From: Caccousia sp900752115
GTDB lineage: Bacteria; Bacillota; Clostridia; Oscillospirales; Acutalibacteraceae
DNA length: 12,874 bases
Direction of reading: 5' to 3'
Assembly: GCA_902472225.1 (NCBI GenBank)
Contig: CABRNB010000083.1
Coordinates: 1-12,874, forward strand
Under the pieces are notes generated by a model, which did no database searches, had not been told where the DNA came from, and saw nothing but the letters and a program-made list of their open reading frames with translations. This document shows positions 6,257 through 12,874 of this stretch, piece after piece; position 1 is the stretch's first letter, and the number at the start of each line of letters is the position of its first letter. Made by a program: the position numbers and the translations under genes.

Positions 6257-8401
6257 ATGGATCTCATCAGTCAGGTGAAAATGGCGGACGTCATGATGAA
6301 ATTTCTGCGCGGCGACATGACGCGCATCACGCCCTATCCCTTTACGGCGGGAAAGCCGTCCTTTTTGCCGGACGGCGATCCGCGCCTGCCGCGCAGCACG
6401 CCGGAACGCGAGGGGATTCCCTCGGGCTATCTGCGCGAATTTTTCCGCGCGGCCGACGATTCCTCCTCCCTGCCCCTCCTGCACAGCGCCGCCGTGCTGT
6501 GCCACGGGAAGCTTGTGGCCTGCGTCAGCCGCGCGCCGTACACTGCCGCCCTGCCGCATATGACGTTTTCGTTTTCCAAGACGGTCGTCGCCATGGCGGT
6601 CGGTCTGGCGGCGGAGGAGGGCCTTCTGTCCGTGACCGACAAGGTCGTCTCCTTTTTTCCGGAGAAGCAGCCGCCTTTGTTCCGCAGTCCGCGCATGGCG
6701 GCTCTCGAGGTGCGCCATTTGCTGACCATGACGAGCGCCGCCAACTTCAACGAGGCGGGCAGCGAGATGGAGCGCGACTGGGTGCGGGCGTTCTTTTTCT
6801 CCGACTGCTCCTCCATGCCCGGCGAGCATTTTCACTACAACAGCATGAATTCCTATCTGCTGGCCGCTATTGTCTGCCGCGTCACGGGGAAAAGCCTCAC
6901 GGAGTATCTCACGCCGCGCCTGTTTGATCCGCTCGGCATTCCTCCCGTCTACTGGGAGACGTGCCCGATGGGCGTGGAAAAGGGCGGATGGGGGCTGTAC
7001 CTGCGCGTCACCGATATGGCGAAGCTCGGCGAGCTCTGCCTGCGCGGCGGCGTGTGGGAGGGAAAGCAGATTCTTCCGCGCAGCTGGGTGGAGCAGATGC
7101 ATACCTTTTCCGTCGAGACCGGCCGCAGAGGGATGGAGCTTTACGGCTACCAGCAGTGGAGCTTCCCCGCGCCCCGCTCGTACCAGTTCAACGGCGTGTT
7201 CGGGCAGTATGCCGTCGTGCTGCCGGAGTACGATATGGTGATCGCCACGACGGGAGGCGACTCCGCCCTGTTTTACAATCGCGTGCTGCGCGCGATCGAC
7301 CGCTTCTTCGGTTCCGGCGCGCCCGCCCGCTTTGCCTTCTGGCGCGAACAGAATCCCGCATGCGGCGTTTCCCGTCTCTGCCGTGATCCGCTTCCGGACA
7401 ATCCCGCCGCGCTGCGGCTGCTGCGGGATCCGTGGAGCGAGCCGGAGCCTGTTTCCCCGCTGCGCGCTCTGCGCCGCCTGCTTCCGTTTGGCTCCGCGCG
7501 TCCCGCGCCGCTTCCGCCGCTCCCGGACGCCGCTTTGCGCTTCTGCGCCGCGGATTTCCCGGGCGGCTCTCCCGCCTCCCGCATTCCCGCGCCGGAGGGC
7601 GGGGAGGAGGAAGCTCCGGCCGCTGCCGCCGGGCAGGAACCTTCTCCCGCTGCCGGAGCGGAGAAAACCGGGGCGGAAGAAACGTCCGCCGTCCCGGAGA
7701 ACGGCGGCGCGCCTGACAGCTGTGTCTCCGTCCGGAACGGAACGGAGGCTTCCGCGCCCGGCGCTGTGGGGGACTTTGCAGGCTCCGGCGTGCCGGACGG
7801 GGACGGCGGACAAGCCCCGGACGCGCCGCCGGATGAGGGCGAAGGGGAGGCGGACGGCTCGGGCTGGTACCGGGTCGGAAAGAGCTTCGGCACGCTTCTT
7901 CCGCTGATTTTGGCCGGACTGACGAACAATTTTGCCCCGGCGGTTTCGCGCATACGCTTCCGCACGGAGGGCAGGCGGTTTTTCGTCGATCTCGCGCTCG
8001 GAGGAGAGGAGGCGGTGACGCTGCCGGTGGGGCTCAACGGAGAGGCGGCTCGCTGTACGCTGACCGTGAACGGGGAACCGTATGCGGCGGCGGTGCGCGG
8101 CCTTTTCCGGGAGGATGAGGACGGCCGCGACGTGCTTTTGCTCGACGTGTTCTTTCTGGAAACGCCGTGCGTGCGCCGCCTGAAGATCATCCGCACCGCC
8201 CCGAACGCGCTCTGTATCCGGTTCCTGGAGTTTCCCACGGTGGAGGACGCGGCGCAGATGCTGCTCGGCCTCGTCAGCGGCCCGGATTCCTCCGCGGGGG
8301 TCTGGGATCTCTTCGGCCAGGACATTCTCCGGCAGCGCCTGTACGGCCGCATGAAGCAGATTACGCTCCCCAAGGCCTCCGCGCTGCGGCAGAAGGGATA
8401 A
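6257..8401 (+). CDS. Serine hydrolase, beta-lactamase/PBP fold, with long linker and extra C-terminal domain
   Basis: This 714-aa protein carries a class C beta-lactamase-like domain (COG1680) at about residues 45-350. The nucleophile motif S-x-x-K is S105-F-S-K108 in TFSFSKTV. The second motif is Y194-N-S196, resembling the Y-x-S form of 6-aminohexanoate-dimer hydrolase-like relatives rather than Y-S/A-N. The third region is NGVFGQYAV (312-320), the G-x-x-GQ form of the same relatives. Residues about 435-537 are a Pro/Ala/Gly/Glu-rich linker. Residues about 540-714 form a separate domain, beginning GTLLPLILAGLTNN, which I do not recognise. There is no signal peptide or transmembrane segment, so a cytoplasmic location is suggested, unusual for this fold. 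The ATG at 6257 has GAGGGA six bases upstream. The gene is last in the train, 116 nt after the CinA-like gene. Substrate is unknown (an amide, ester or peptide hydrolase is plausible). Confidence 0.88.
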   Translation: MDLISQVKMADVMMKFLRGDMTRITPYPFTAGKPSFLPDGDPRLPRSTPEREGIPSGYLREFFRAADDSSSLPLLHSAAVLCHGKLVACVSRAPYTAALPHMTFSFSKTVVAMAVGLAAEEGLLSVTDKVVSFFPEKQPPLFRSPRMAALEVRHLLTMTSAANFNEAGSEMERDWVRAFFFSDCSSMPGEHFHYNSMNSYLLAAIVCRVTGKSLTEYLTPRLFDPLGIPPVYWETCPMGVEKGGWGLYLRVTDMAKLGELCLRGGVWEGKQILPRSWVEQMHTFSVETGRRGMELYGYQQWSFPAPRSYQFNGVFGQYAVVLPEYDMVIATTGGDSALFYNRVLRAIDRFFGSGAPARFAFWREQNPACGVSRLCRDPLPDNPAALRLLRDPWSEPEPVSPLRALRRLLPFGSARPAPLPPLPDAALRFCAADFPGGSPASRIPAPEGGEEEAPAAAAGQEPSPAAGAEKTGAEETSAVPENGGAPDSCVSVRNGTEASAPGAVGDFAGSGVPDGDGGQAPDAPPDEGEGEADGSGWYRVGKSFGTLLPLILAGLTNNFAPAVSRIRFRTEGRRFFVDLALGGEEAVTLPVGLNGEAARCTLTVNGEPYAAAVRGLFREDEDGRDVLLLDVFFLETPCVRRLKIIRTAPNALCIRFLEFPTVEDAAQMLLGLVSGPDSSAGVWDLFGQDILRQRLYGRMKQITLPKASALRQKG

Positions 8402-8418
8402 GCCTGCGCGCGTTTGCG

Positions 8419-8455
8419 GCGGAACAGGAGGACGGTTCTCCCCCTCCTGTTCCGC
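8419..8455 (+). other. 13-bp stem-loop after the serine hydrolase gene
   Basis: GCGGAACAGGAGG (8419-8431) pairs with CCTCCTGTTCCGC (8443-8455) around an 11-nt loop. The complementarity is perfect over 13 bp, and the stem begins 18 nt past the stop codon. No T-run follows, so on its own it is more likely a 3' stabilising or processing hairpin. The larger hairpin at 8463-8504 follows directly. Confidence 0.55.
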
Positions 8456-8458
8456 ACG

Positions 8459-8510
8459 AAAAAACAGCCCTTCTCTCCGGCCCGTGCCGGGGAGAAGGGC
8501 TGTTGCTGCT
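8459..8510 (-). terminator. Strong terminator of the membrane-protein gene, possibly bidirectional
   Basis: An 18-bp stem (8463-8480 with 8487-8504, one G-U pair, loop CCCGTG) lies just beyond the stop codon of the leftward gene. On the - strand it is followed by six T (A-run 8459-8464), an excellent intrinsic terminator. On the + strand the tail (TGCTGCTTTG) is only T-rich, so termination of the serine hydrolase transcript would be weaker. Confidence 0.8.
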
Positions 8511-8516
8511 TTGTTG

Positions 8517-9878
8517 TTACTCGTCGAAGAATTTGTCCCAGTCAAACGGCTTGGCGGCGTCGGGAGAAACGGGCGTGGCCTGCGCCTTGGGACGCTCAGG
8601 AACGGGTTCCTGCGGAGCGGGCTGCGGCGCGGCGCTCTCCCGCGGGGCGGATTCCTGCGGAGCAGGCTCCCGGAAAGGAGCGGGCTCCTGCGAGACGGAC
8701 GGCTCCTCGGAGACGGGGAGCTGTGTCTGGCGGGAACCGCCGCTGCGGATGAGCTGCTCCGTCTCGTCGGAGGAGAAAACGTCCTCCATTTCCCCGGAGG
8801 GAACGTCCTTCTGCTGCAGCTCATAGGCGGAAAGCTCCATGGTTTCCTGATTGGCGAGAGCCTCCTGCTCGGGCGTCAGGCCGGACTGTGCGGCGGCGGC
8901 TTCCTCCTTCGCACGGGCATACTCGGCATAGGGATCGTCGTCGTAGGGGCTTCCCGTGTAGGAGTGAGAAGAGGGGGAAGCGGCGGCGCTCACATCGACG
9001 TAGCCCTCTTCCTCTCCGTCATTCGGGTAAGAGGCATCCGGGTAAGAGGGGCCGCGGAACGAGTCGTCGACGGAGGGATCGGTGCGCGCTCCGGTCAGCG
9101 GATCCGGGGCGGAGGGGCGGCGGCGCGGCAGGATAAACTGCAGATACACAAAGGCGCCGATTCCTGCTACGGCCAGGAGGATCAGCACGATGCCGACGGG
9201 AAGCAGCCAGGAGCTGCGGGTGGAGGCGGTCATCCCGGAAGAGGTGCCGTCATCCTCGTCCTCCTCCGGCAGGAGGGCCCCGGAGGAGGAATCCTCCGAT
9301 TCCGCGCCGGAGCTCTCCGCCTGGGAAAGCAGCTCGCTCCAGTCCTGCGAGGTGAGCACGTCGGGATCGCTGTTGGCCTGGGCCGCCTGCGAGGCGAGCT
9401 GGTCAATCAGGTTCTGATCGGTGTCCGGGTTGGTGACGCTGGGCTCTTGATTGCTGGGATAGCTCGGTTCGACGGACGGCCATGAGCTCGGAGCAGGCGG
9501 AGCCTCGGAGGAAACGGCCTCAGAGGAGGAAGCGCCCGTACCCGAGGAGTCGCCGGATCCGGCGGAAGAGGGATCGTCCGGAGTGGGCTCGATGCCGCCG
9601 GACACGTTTTCTCCCGGCTCGCCGGACACGACAGGCGGCAGGGAAACGTCGCCGCCGTCCGGTACGGAGACCGCCGGCGTTTCGGAAACGGGGGAACCCG
9701 GATCGGACGGAGCGGCCGGTTCGGAGTAAATTCCGCCCGGGAAGGGATCCTCAGAGGGCGCCGCGCTCGAGGCGACAGGCAGCTCCATGGCGGAAAAGAC
9801 GGGGGCGGAAAAAACGGCGAGCGAAAAGACCGCCGAGAGGGCGACGGCGCACGCCTGTTTCCTGGTGAGTTTCAGCAT
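8517..9878 (-). CDS. Single-pass membrane protein with low-complexity arms, unknown function
   Basis: This 453-aa protein matches no family I recognise. An N-terminal signal peptide (MLKLTRKQ then a hydrophobic core to about residue 25, likely cleavage after VFSA at 30) is followed by a Ser/Pro/Glu/Gly-rich region (31-222). One transmembrane segment (224-250, LLPVGIVLILLAVAGIGAF) ends in the stop-transfer PRRR. A cytoplasmic tail (251-453) is rich in Pro, Glu, Gln and Tyr/Asp. The predicted topology is N-out, C-in. The tail holds a short helical stretch (about 315-357) and Pro/Glu/Gln repeats (390-430), and ends in DWDKFFDE, an acidic-aromatic motif that looks like a docking peptide. The ATG at 9878 has AGGAGG seven bases upstream, and a promoter lies at 9951-9980. 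A 34-codon upstream extension covers the leader and promoter and is rejected. It could be an envelope scaffold or anchor; the gene call is good, the role unknown. Confidence 0.82.
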   Translation of the reverse strand: MLKLTRKQACAVALSAVFSLAVFSAPVFSAMELPVASSAAPSEDPFPGGIYSEPAAPSDPGSPVSETPAVSVPDGGDVSLPPVVSGEPGENVSGGIEPTPDDPSSAGSGDSSGTGASSSEAVSSEAPPAPSSWPSVEPSYPSNQEPSVTNPDTDQNLIDQLASQAAQANSDPDVLTSQDWSELLSQAESSGAESEDSSSGALLPEEDEDDGTSSGMTASTRSSWLLPVGIVLILLAVAGIGAFVYLQFILPRRRPSAPDPLTGARTDPSVDDSFRGPSYPDASYPNDGEEEGYVDVSAAASPSSHSYTGSPYDDDPYAEYARAKEEAAAAQSGLTPEQEALANQETMELSAYELQQKDVPSGEMEDVFSSDETEQLIRSGGSRQTQLPVSEEPSVSQEPAPFREPAPQESAPRESAAPQPAPQEPVPERPKAQATPVSPDAAKPFDWDKFFDE

Positions 9879-9901
9879 ACAAAAGCCTCCTGTATCAGCT
9901 T

Positions 9902-9934
9902 GGCCGGCCCGCCGGCGGGCTTCCGGGGGGGAAG
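9902..9934 (-). other. GC-palindromic 5' leader of the membrane-protein gene
   Basis: Within the ~65-nt leader between the promoter and ribosome binding site lie GGCCGGCC (9902-9909), the perfect 14-bp palindrome GCCCGCCGGCGGGC (9907-9920) and a seven-base G-run (9925-9931) flanked by TTCC and AAGG. These can fold strongly in the mRNA or serve as a protein-binding palindrome. The palindromes are seen; the function is not known. Confidence 0.45.
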
Positions 9935-9950
9935 GCCGTTCGTAACCATA

Positions 9951-9980
9951 ATCATAGCATACTTGAAATCCATAAAACAA
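9951..9980 (-). promoter_or_regulatory. Promoter of the membrane-protein gene
   Basis: Reading leftward, TTGTTT (plus coordinates 9975-9980) is followed by an 18-bp spacer and TATGAT (9951-9956), with TGC directly before it as an extended -10. The predicted start near 9944 leaves a leader of about 65 nt. Confidence 0.6.
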
Positions 9981-10095
9981 GAGAGAGACTGTGAATAGTT
10001 TTAAAAATATGTTGGGATCCGCACTTCCGCCGGGGATGCTGTCGGTTCGCGGGGAAGCGTGGGCTGCGTTTACCGCGCGCGTTTTCCCGATCGCA

Positions 10096-10124
10096 TTGAA
10101 TTTAAGAGGAAAAAATGGTATACT
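10096..10124 (+). promoter_or_regulatory. Promoter of degV
   Basis: TTGAAT (10096-10101), a 17-bp spacer and TATACT (10119-10124) with TGG directly upstream make an extended -10 promoter. The start would be near 10131, about 75 nt before the degV GTG. The stretch 9981-10095 between the two divergent promoters shows no other feature I can support. Confidence 0.7.
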
Positions 10125-10204
10125 GAACCTAACCGTTCCGTGCGTTTCCTCCGGCGCGGCTGCAGGAGAGGGGCGCGCGGGCGTAAAACAGAGGAGGAAT
10201 TACC

Positions 10205-11056
10205 GTGAGCAATCAAGTGAAGATAGTTGCGGACAGCACCTGCGATCTGAACGAGGAGCTGCTGCAGCGATACAGCATTGAAACCATTGCCCTGCCTGTC
10301 AATCTTGGCGACAAGGCTTGCCTGGACGGCATAGACGTACATACCCCGGACCTTTTTGAATATTACCGCCAGTCCGGCAAGCTCCCCACGACGAGCGCGC
10401 CGACGCCGGCTTATTATGAGGATTTCTACCGCAAATGGACGGACGAGGGATACGACGTGGTGCATCTGAGCATCAGCGGCGAGATGACGGTCACGCCGAA
10501 CATCGCCAAAATGGCCGCGGAGAACTTCCCGAACGTTTACCCCGTCGATTCCCGCAACGTTTCGAGCGGCATGGGCATGCTGGCCGTGTATGCCGCGGAG
10601 CTGCGCGACGAGGGGCTGTCCGCCGCGGAGATTGCGGATCGCGTGCGCGAGCAGTCGAAGAATGTGCGCACTGCGTTCGTTATCAGCACGCTGCTTTATA
10701 TGTATAAGGGAGGCCGCTGCACGGGCGTGCAGATGCTCGGCGCGAACCTGCTCAACCTCAAGCCGTGCATTGAGGTGCAGGACGGCAAGATGGGCGTGAC
10801 AAAGAAGTACCGCGGCAATCTGGAGAACGTCGTCTGCCAGATGATCCAGGACAAGCTCACCAACGGCGAGAAGCTCAATCCTTCGCGCATCATGATCGCC
10901 CACTACGACGCGGGCGACAAGGTGCTCGCGTCGGCGCAGAAGAAGATCCGCGAGCTTGCCGATTTCCGCGAGATCAACGTCAACGGCACGGGCTGCTCCG
11001 TGTCCGTGCACTGCGGCCCGGGCACGCTCGGGATTATCTACATGGTCGAGCCTTGA
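10205..11056 (+). CDS. DegV family protein (FakB-type fatty acid binding protein)
   Basis: This 283-aa protein matches the full length of the DegV family. Family members bind a fatty acid, and those that act as FakB present it to the kinase FakA to make acyl phosphate for phospholipid synthesis. Landmarks are VADSTCDL (8-15), TTSAPTP (62-68) with the T-S pair that binds the carboxylate, YPVDSRNVSSGMGML (112-126), MYKGGR (166-171) and VHCGPGTLG (268-276) with the conserved histidine. The common SSxLSGTYQ-like segment reads LSISGEMTVTPN (88-99), a variant form. The GTG start at 10205 has GAGGAGGA in good position (10191-10198), and the family N-terminus begins there. It has its own promoter and terminator. 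No fakA kinase is in the window, so the fatty acid role rests on family knowledge only. Confidence 0.92.
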   Translation: MSNQVKIVADSTCDLNEELLQRYSIETIALPVNLGDKACLDGIDVHTPDLFEYYRQSGKLPTTSAPTPAYYEDFYRKWTDEGYDVVHLSISGEMTVTPNIAKMAAENFPNVYPVDSRNVSSGMGMLAVYAAELRDEGLSAAEIADRVREQSKNVRTAFVISTLLYMYKGGRCTGVQMLGANLLNLKPCIEVQDGKMGVTKKYRGNLENVVCQMIQDKLTNGEKLNPSRIMIAHYDAGDKVLASAQKKIRELADFREINVNGTGCSVSVHCGPGTLGIIYMVEP

Positions 11057-11071
11057 CCTGCAAGGTCTTTT
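11055..11071 (+). terminator. Small hairpin at the degV stop codon
   Basis: GACCT (11055-11059) pairs with AGGTC (11063-11067) around a 3-nt loop and is followed by TTTT. An alternative overlapping pairing joins CCTTG (11051-11055) with CAAGG (11061-11065). It is short and overlaps the stop codon, so termination here is probably partial. Confidence 0.35.
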
Positions 11072-11107
11072 CATTTCCACCCAGTCGGAAGCATCGGCTT
11101 CCGCAGC

Positions 11108-11155
11108 AGGGAGGTTCTCAATCCGGAAGCACTCGGGGAGGGAGCCTCCCTTTTT
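11108..11155 (+). terminator. Rho-independent terminator downstream of degV
   Basis: AGGGAGGTTC near 11108-11117 can pair with GAGCCTCCCT (11142-11151) with one U-G pair. A shorter competing stem joins GGGAGG (11136-11141) to CCTCCC (11145-11150). Both end in the T-run TTTTT (11151-11155). It separates degV from the surface-gene pair. The two stems are mutually exclusive, but no regulatory leader is evident. Confidence 0.7.
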
Positions 11156-11298
11156 CGCGCACCGGAGCGCAGGCGGCCAGTCGGGAAAATGCGGAGATGC
11201 CGCCTGTTTGCCGGAAGGCGCGTCCGGATGACAGGTACAGCAGGATGGACCGGCACAGGCGGACAGAGCCGGATCCGTCGGAAAGAGAGGGAAAAGCA

Positions 11299-12348
11299 AT
11301 GAAGAGGATGAGGAACGCGTGGATTTGTGCGGTGCTGATGGCGATCGTTCTTCTCATGAGCGGCTGCGAATCGTTCGGTCAGGCGGGCCAGGCCGTAGGC
11401 GGCTGGATCCAGGGAGAGGAAACGAATCCGGGAACGCAGGACGGCGCATCAGAGCCGGGACAGAACCCTGAAAACCGGCCCGGGGAAACGCAGGACGGCA
11501 CGCCGGGAGAGGAAACGGCCGTGTCGGAGGGCGGCTCCGGCGCGCAGGGAGGCGCTGCGGCGGAGCCGGCCCCGACCCCGATCCCCGGCGGAACCGACGA
11601 GGAGGGCAGCGGCCTCTCCGTCAGTCTGTACCGGATCGCGGGAACAGCGATGATCTTCCGCATTGAAAACGAGTCGGACGTCAGCTACAGCAGCGTGCAG
11701 TTCGCATGGCTGTTCCGTCCGCAGAAGAACGGCGTGTTTGCGGACGAGAACGGCCTGCCCCAGATGGTCAACGCCAGCGGGGAGGTCCCGGCGTACGGCA
11801 CGGTGTACGAGCTGGTGGCCGTCCCGGATTACACCGTGCTGCACGGGGACAGCAAGCAGGAAAACCCGGACGACGTGTTTTACTACAACTGGCTGACCAA
11901 GGACGACGTGCTGGATCTGCGCATTGTCGGCTGGGACGTTTCCGATACGGTGCTGCAGGACGCTTCGGACTGGGTGGAGCAGAAGGCGGATCCTGACGCC
12001 GCCTCCGGCCGTCTGGCCACGGTGTGGAACCGTTCGGATACGCCCATCCGCTTTCAGGCGGTGGCGATCTACGGCGAGAAGCAGGGCGGCTTCGTGGAAT
12101 GCGCGGATTACCTGCCCCCGGCGGGCGTGATCATGGAGGAGAGCGGCGGGGAGCGTCCCCGCTATGACGGCGCGGAGGGGAATGCTCAGGCGATTGTCTA
12201 CGCGGCGGAGTATCTGTCTCCCGCCTGCAAGGATCAGATGACCGCGGCGGAGATTGCGCAGCAGGGAGACGCGCTGTACCAGCCGGACGCAGCGGCGTTT
12301 GAAACCTGCCAGGTGCTGATTACCCGCGCGTATTTTGAGCGGAGCTGA
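11299..12348 (+). CDS. Lipoprotein with two related beta-rich modules, unknown function
   Basis: This 349-aa protein starts with a lipoprotein signal: charged MKRMRN, a hydrophobic core (about 7-20) and the lipobox MSGC with lipidated C23. A flexible Gly/Glu/Pro/Thr-rich spacer (24-105) lifts the folded part off the membrane. The folded part (105-349) seems to contain two copies of a beta-sandwich-like pattern. MIFRIENESDVSYSSVQFAW (118-137), then VPAYGTVYEL, resembles LATVWNRSDTPIRFQAVAIY (239-258), then LPPAGVIMEE. This recalls FxLYD-type surface domains but I cannot assign a family. The ATG at 11299 has GAGAGG eight bases upstream. The in-frame opening to 11053 crosses the degV terminator and is rejected. 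I found no clear promoter in 11156-11298. The next gene follows after 22 nt, so they probably form an operon acting at the cell surface. Confidence 0.85.
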   Translation: MKRMRNAWICAVLMAIVLLMSGCESFGQAGQAVGGWIQGEETNPGTQDGASEPGQNPENRPGETQDGTPGEETAVSEGGSGAQGGAAAEPAPTPIPGGTDEEGSGLSVSLYRIAGTAMIFRIENESDVSYSSVQFAWLFRPQKNGVFADENGLPQMVNASGEVPAYGTVYELVAVPDYTVLHGDSKQENPDDVFYYNWLTKDDVLDLRIVGWDVSDTVLQDASDWVEQKADPDAASGRLATVWNRSDTPIRFQAVAIYGEKQGGFVECADYLPPAGVIMEESGGERPRYDGAEGNAQAIVYAAEYLSPACKDQMTAAEIAQQGDALYQPDAAAFETCQVLITRAYFERS

Positions 12349-12370
12349 AGGGGCGGACAGGAGGAGAAAG

Positions 12371-12874
12371 ATGCGGCACAGGAAGGGAAAACAGCGCCGG
12401 AAGGGCTGGCTGCGGGCGGCAGCCCTTCTTCTCACGGTCTGCCTGCTGGCAGGCGGCCTTCCGGCAGGGGGAAGAGCGGCTGCCGCGTCCGAGGTACTGC
12501 AGCACGAGGTGCTGCAGCAGGAGGCCGCGGCGGCCTACGAGATCTTTTTGGCGGATTTCCTGTCTCAGGACCCCAGGCTCCGAAGCGATCTGTCGCTGGA
12601 GATGCTGCACCGCAGGCTCAATACGGCCATGGACGAGGAGGAGGGCTTCCGGGAGTCGGCGGACGCATATCTGTTCCTCACCGACGCGGGCAGCCTGGTC
12701 TTTGACAGCCGTCAGGAGCTGTACAAGCAGATTTTGCTGGAAATTCTGTGCAAACAGGCGGCCGGCGGCGACACGCTGGAAAAGACCCGGGAAAGCTTGG
12801 AAATATGGCGGGATACTATTCTGGAATACGCGGTGATGGCGCTCGATTACGGCCCCGACGTGCTGAGCTCCGAC
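12371..12874 (+). CDS. Exported protein of unknown function, cut by the window edge
   Basis: An open frame of 168 codons runs from ATG 12371 to the last base without a stop, so the C-terminus is missing. AGGAGG (12359-12364) lies six bases before the ATG. The N-terminus is a signal peptide: Arg/Lys-rich MRHRKGKQRRKGWLR, a hydrophobic core AAALLLTVCLLAGGL (16-30), and small residues with probable cleavage near residues 39-40. The visible mature part is largely helical (EVLQHEVLQQEAAAAYEIFL at 41-60; further helices to residue 160) and acidic, with one free cysteine (C127). I recognise no domain. It starts 22 nt after the lipoprotein gene and is presumably its operon partner, exported or cell-wall facing. 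A transmembrane or enzymatic domain could lie beyond the edge. Confidence 0.8.
   Translation, partial: MRHRKGKQRRKGWLRAAALLLTVCLLAGGLPAGGRAAAASEVLQHEVLQQEAAAAYEIFLADFLSQDPRLRSDLSLEMLHRRLNTAMDEEEGFRESADAYLFLTDAGSLVFDSRQELYKQILLEILCKQAAGGDTLEKTRESLEIWRDTILEYAVMALDYGPDVLSSD

Noticed and set aside
5951..8824. A 957-codon open frame on the - strand opposite the serine hydrolase
   Set aside because: It is antisense to a gene with clear catalytic motifs, its translation is Arg/Pro/Ser-rich without domains, and it crosses two hairpins and the convergent gene. It is an effect of high GC content.
11171..11205. Inverted repeat AGGCGGC/GCCGCCT upstream of the lipoprotein gene
   Set aside because: Only 7 bp with a 21-nt loop and no T-run in GC-rich DNA; chance is likely.

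Overview
The window looks like chromosomal DNA of a high-GC member of the Clostridia, probably Oscillospiraceae/Ruminococcaceae-like. This is an inference from four things: strong AGGAGG-type ribosome binding sites, the nifS-thiI gene pair with a rhodanese-less ThiI, a DegV/FakB protein, and a high-GC coding style broken by AT-rich promoters and terminators. I see no tRNA, rRNA, transposase, integrase or CRISPR array. Most of the window is housekeeping genes. The less familiar material is a small CinA-like ORF, a large serine hydrolase, a low-complexity membrane protein and two surface genes at the right edge.

Layout, left to right. (1) The terminator of an upstream gene (23-53), then a sigma-A type promoter and nth (endonuclease III, 184-822, +). 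(2) A shared bidirectional terminator, then a convergent Fur-family regulator (925-1359, -). (3) A 542-base divergent intergenic region holding the regulator's promoter, a degenerate 23-bp tandem repeat with about nine units, a second promoter facing right and a ~215-nt leader. (4) A rightward gene train: nifS-like cysteine desulfurase (1902-3065), thiI (3085-4263), cinA (4375-5649, TTG start), a 164-aa protein (5646-6140, GTG start overlapping the cinA stop) and a 714-aa beta-lactamase-fold serine hydrolase (6257-8401). (5) A two-hairpin termination zone, then a convergent single-pass membrane protein (8517-9878, -). (6) A 326-base divergent region with one promoter facing each way. (7) degV (10205-11056, +) with a terminator. 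(8) A lipoprotein (11299-12348, +) followed after 22 nt by an exported protein that runs off the right edge (12371-12874).

How the genes fit together. NifS supplies persulfide sulfur and ThiI uses it for 4-thiouridine in tRNA and/or thiamin thiazole. CinA combines a pyrophosphatase-like domain with an NMN deamidase domain (pyridine nucleotide recycling). The GTG-started gene coupled to cinA aligns by eye with the CinA N-terminal domain but has lost its glycine-rich signature, so it looks like a diverged pseudo-CinA partner. The last two genes and the convergent membrane protein are envelope-associated with no recognised function.

I found no convincing new defence or mobile system. The best candidates for novelty are the CinA-like ORF, the intergenic minisatellite, the serine hydrolase's extra C-terminal domain and the surface gene pair.
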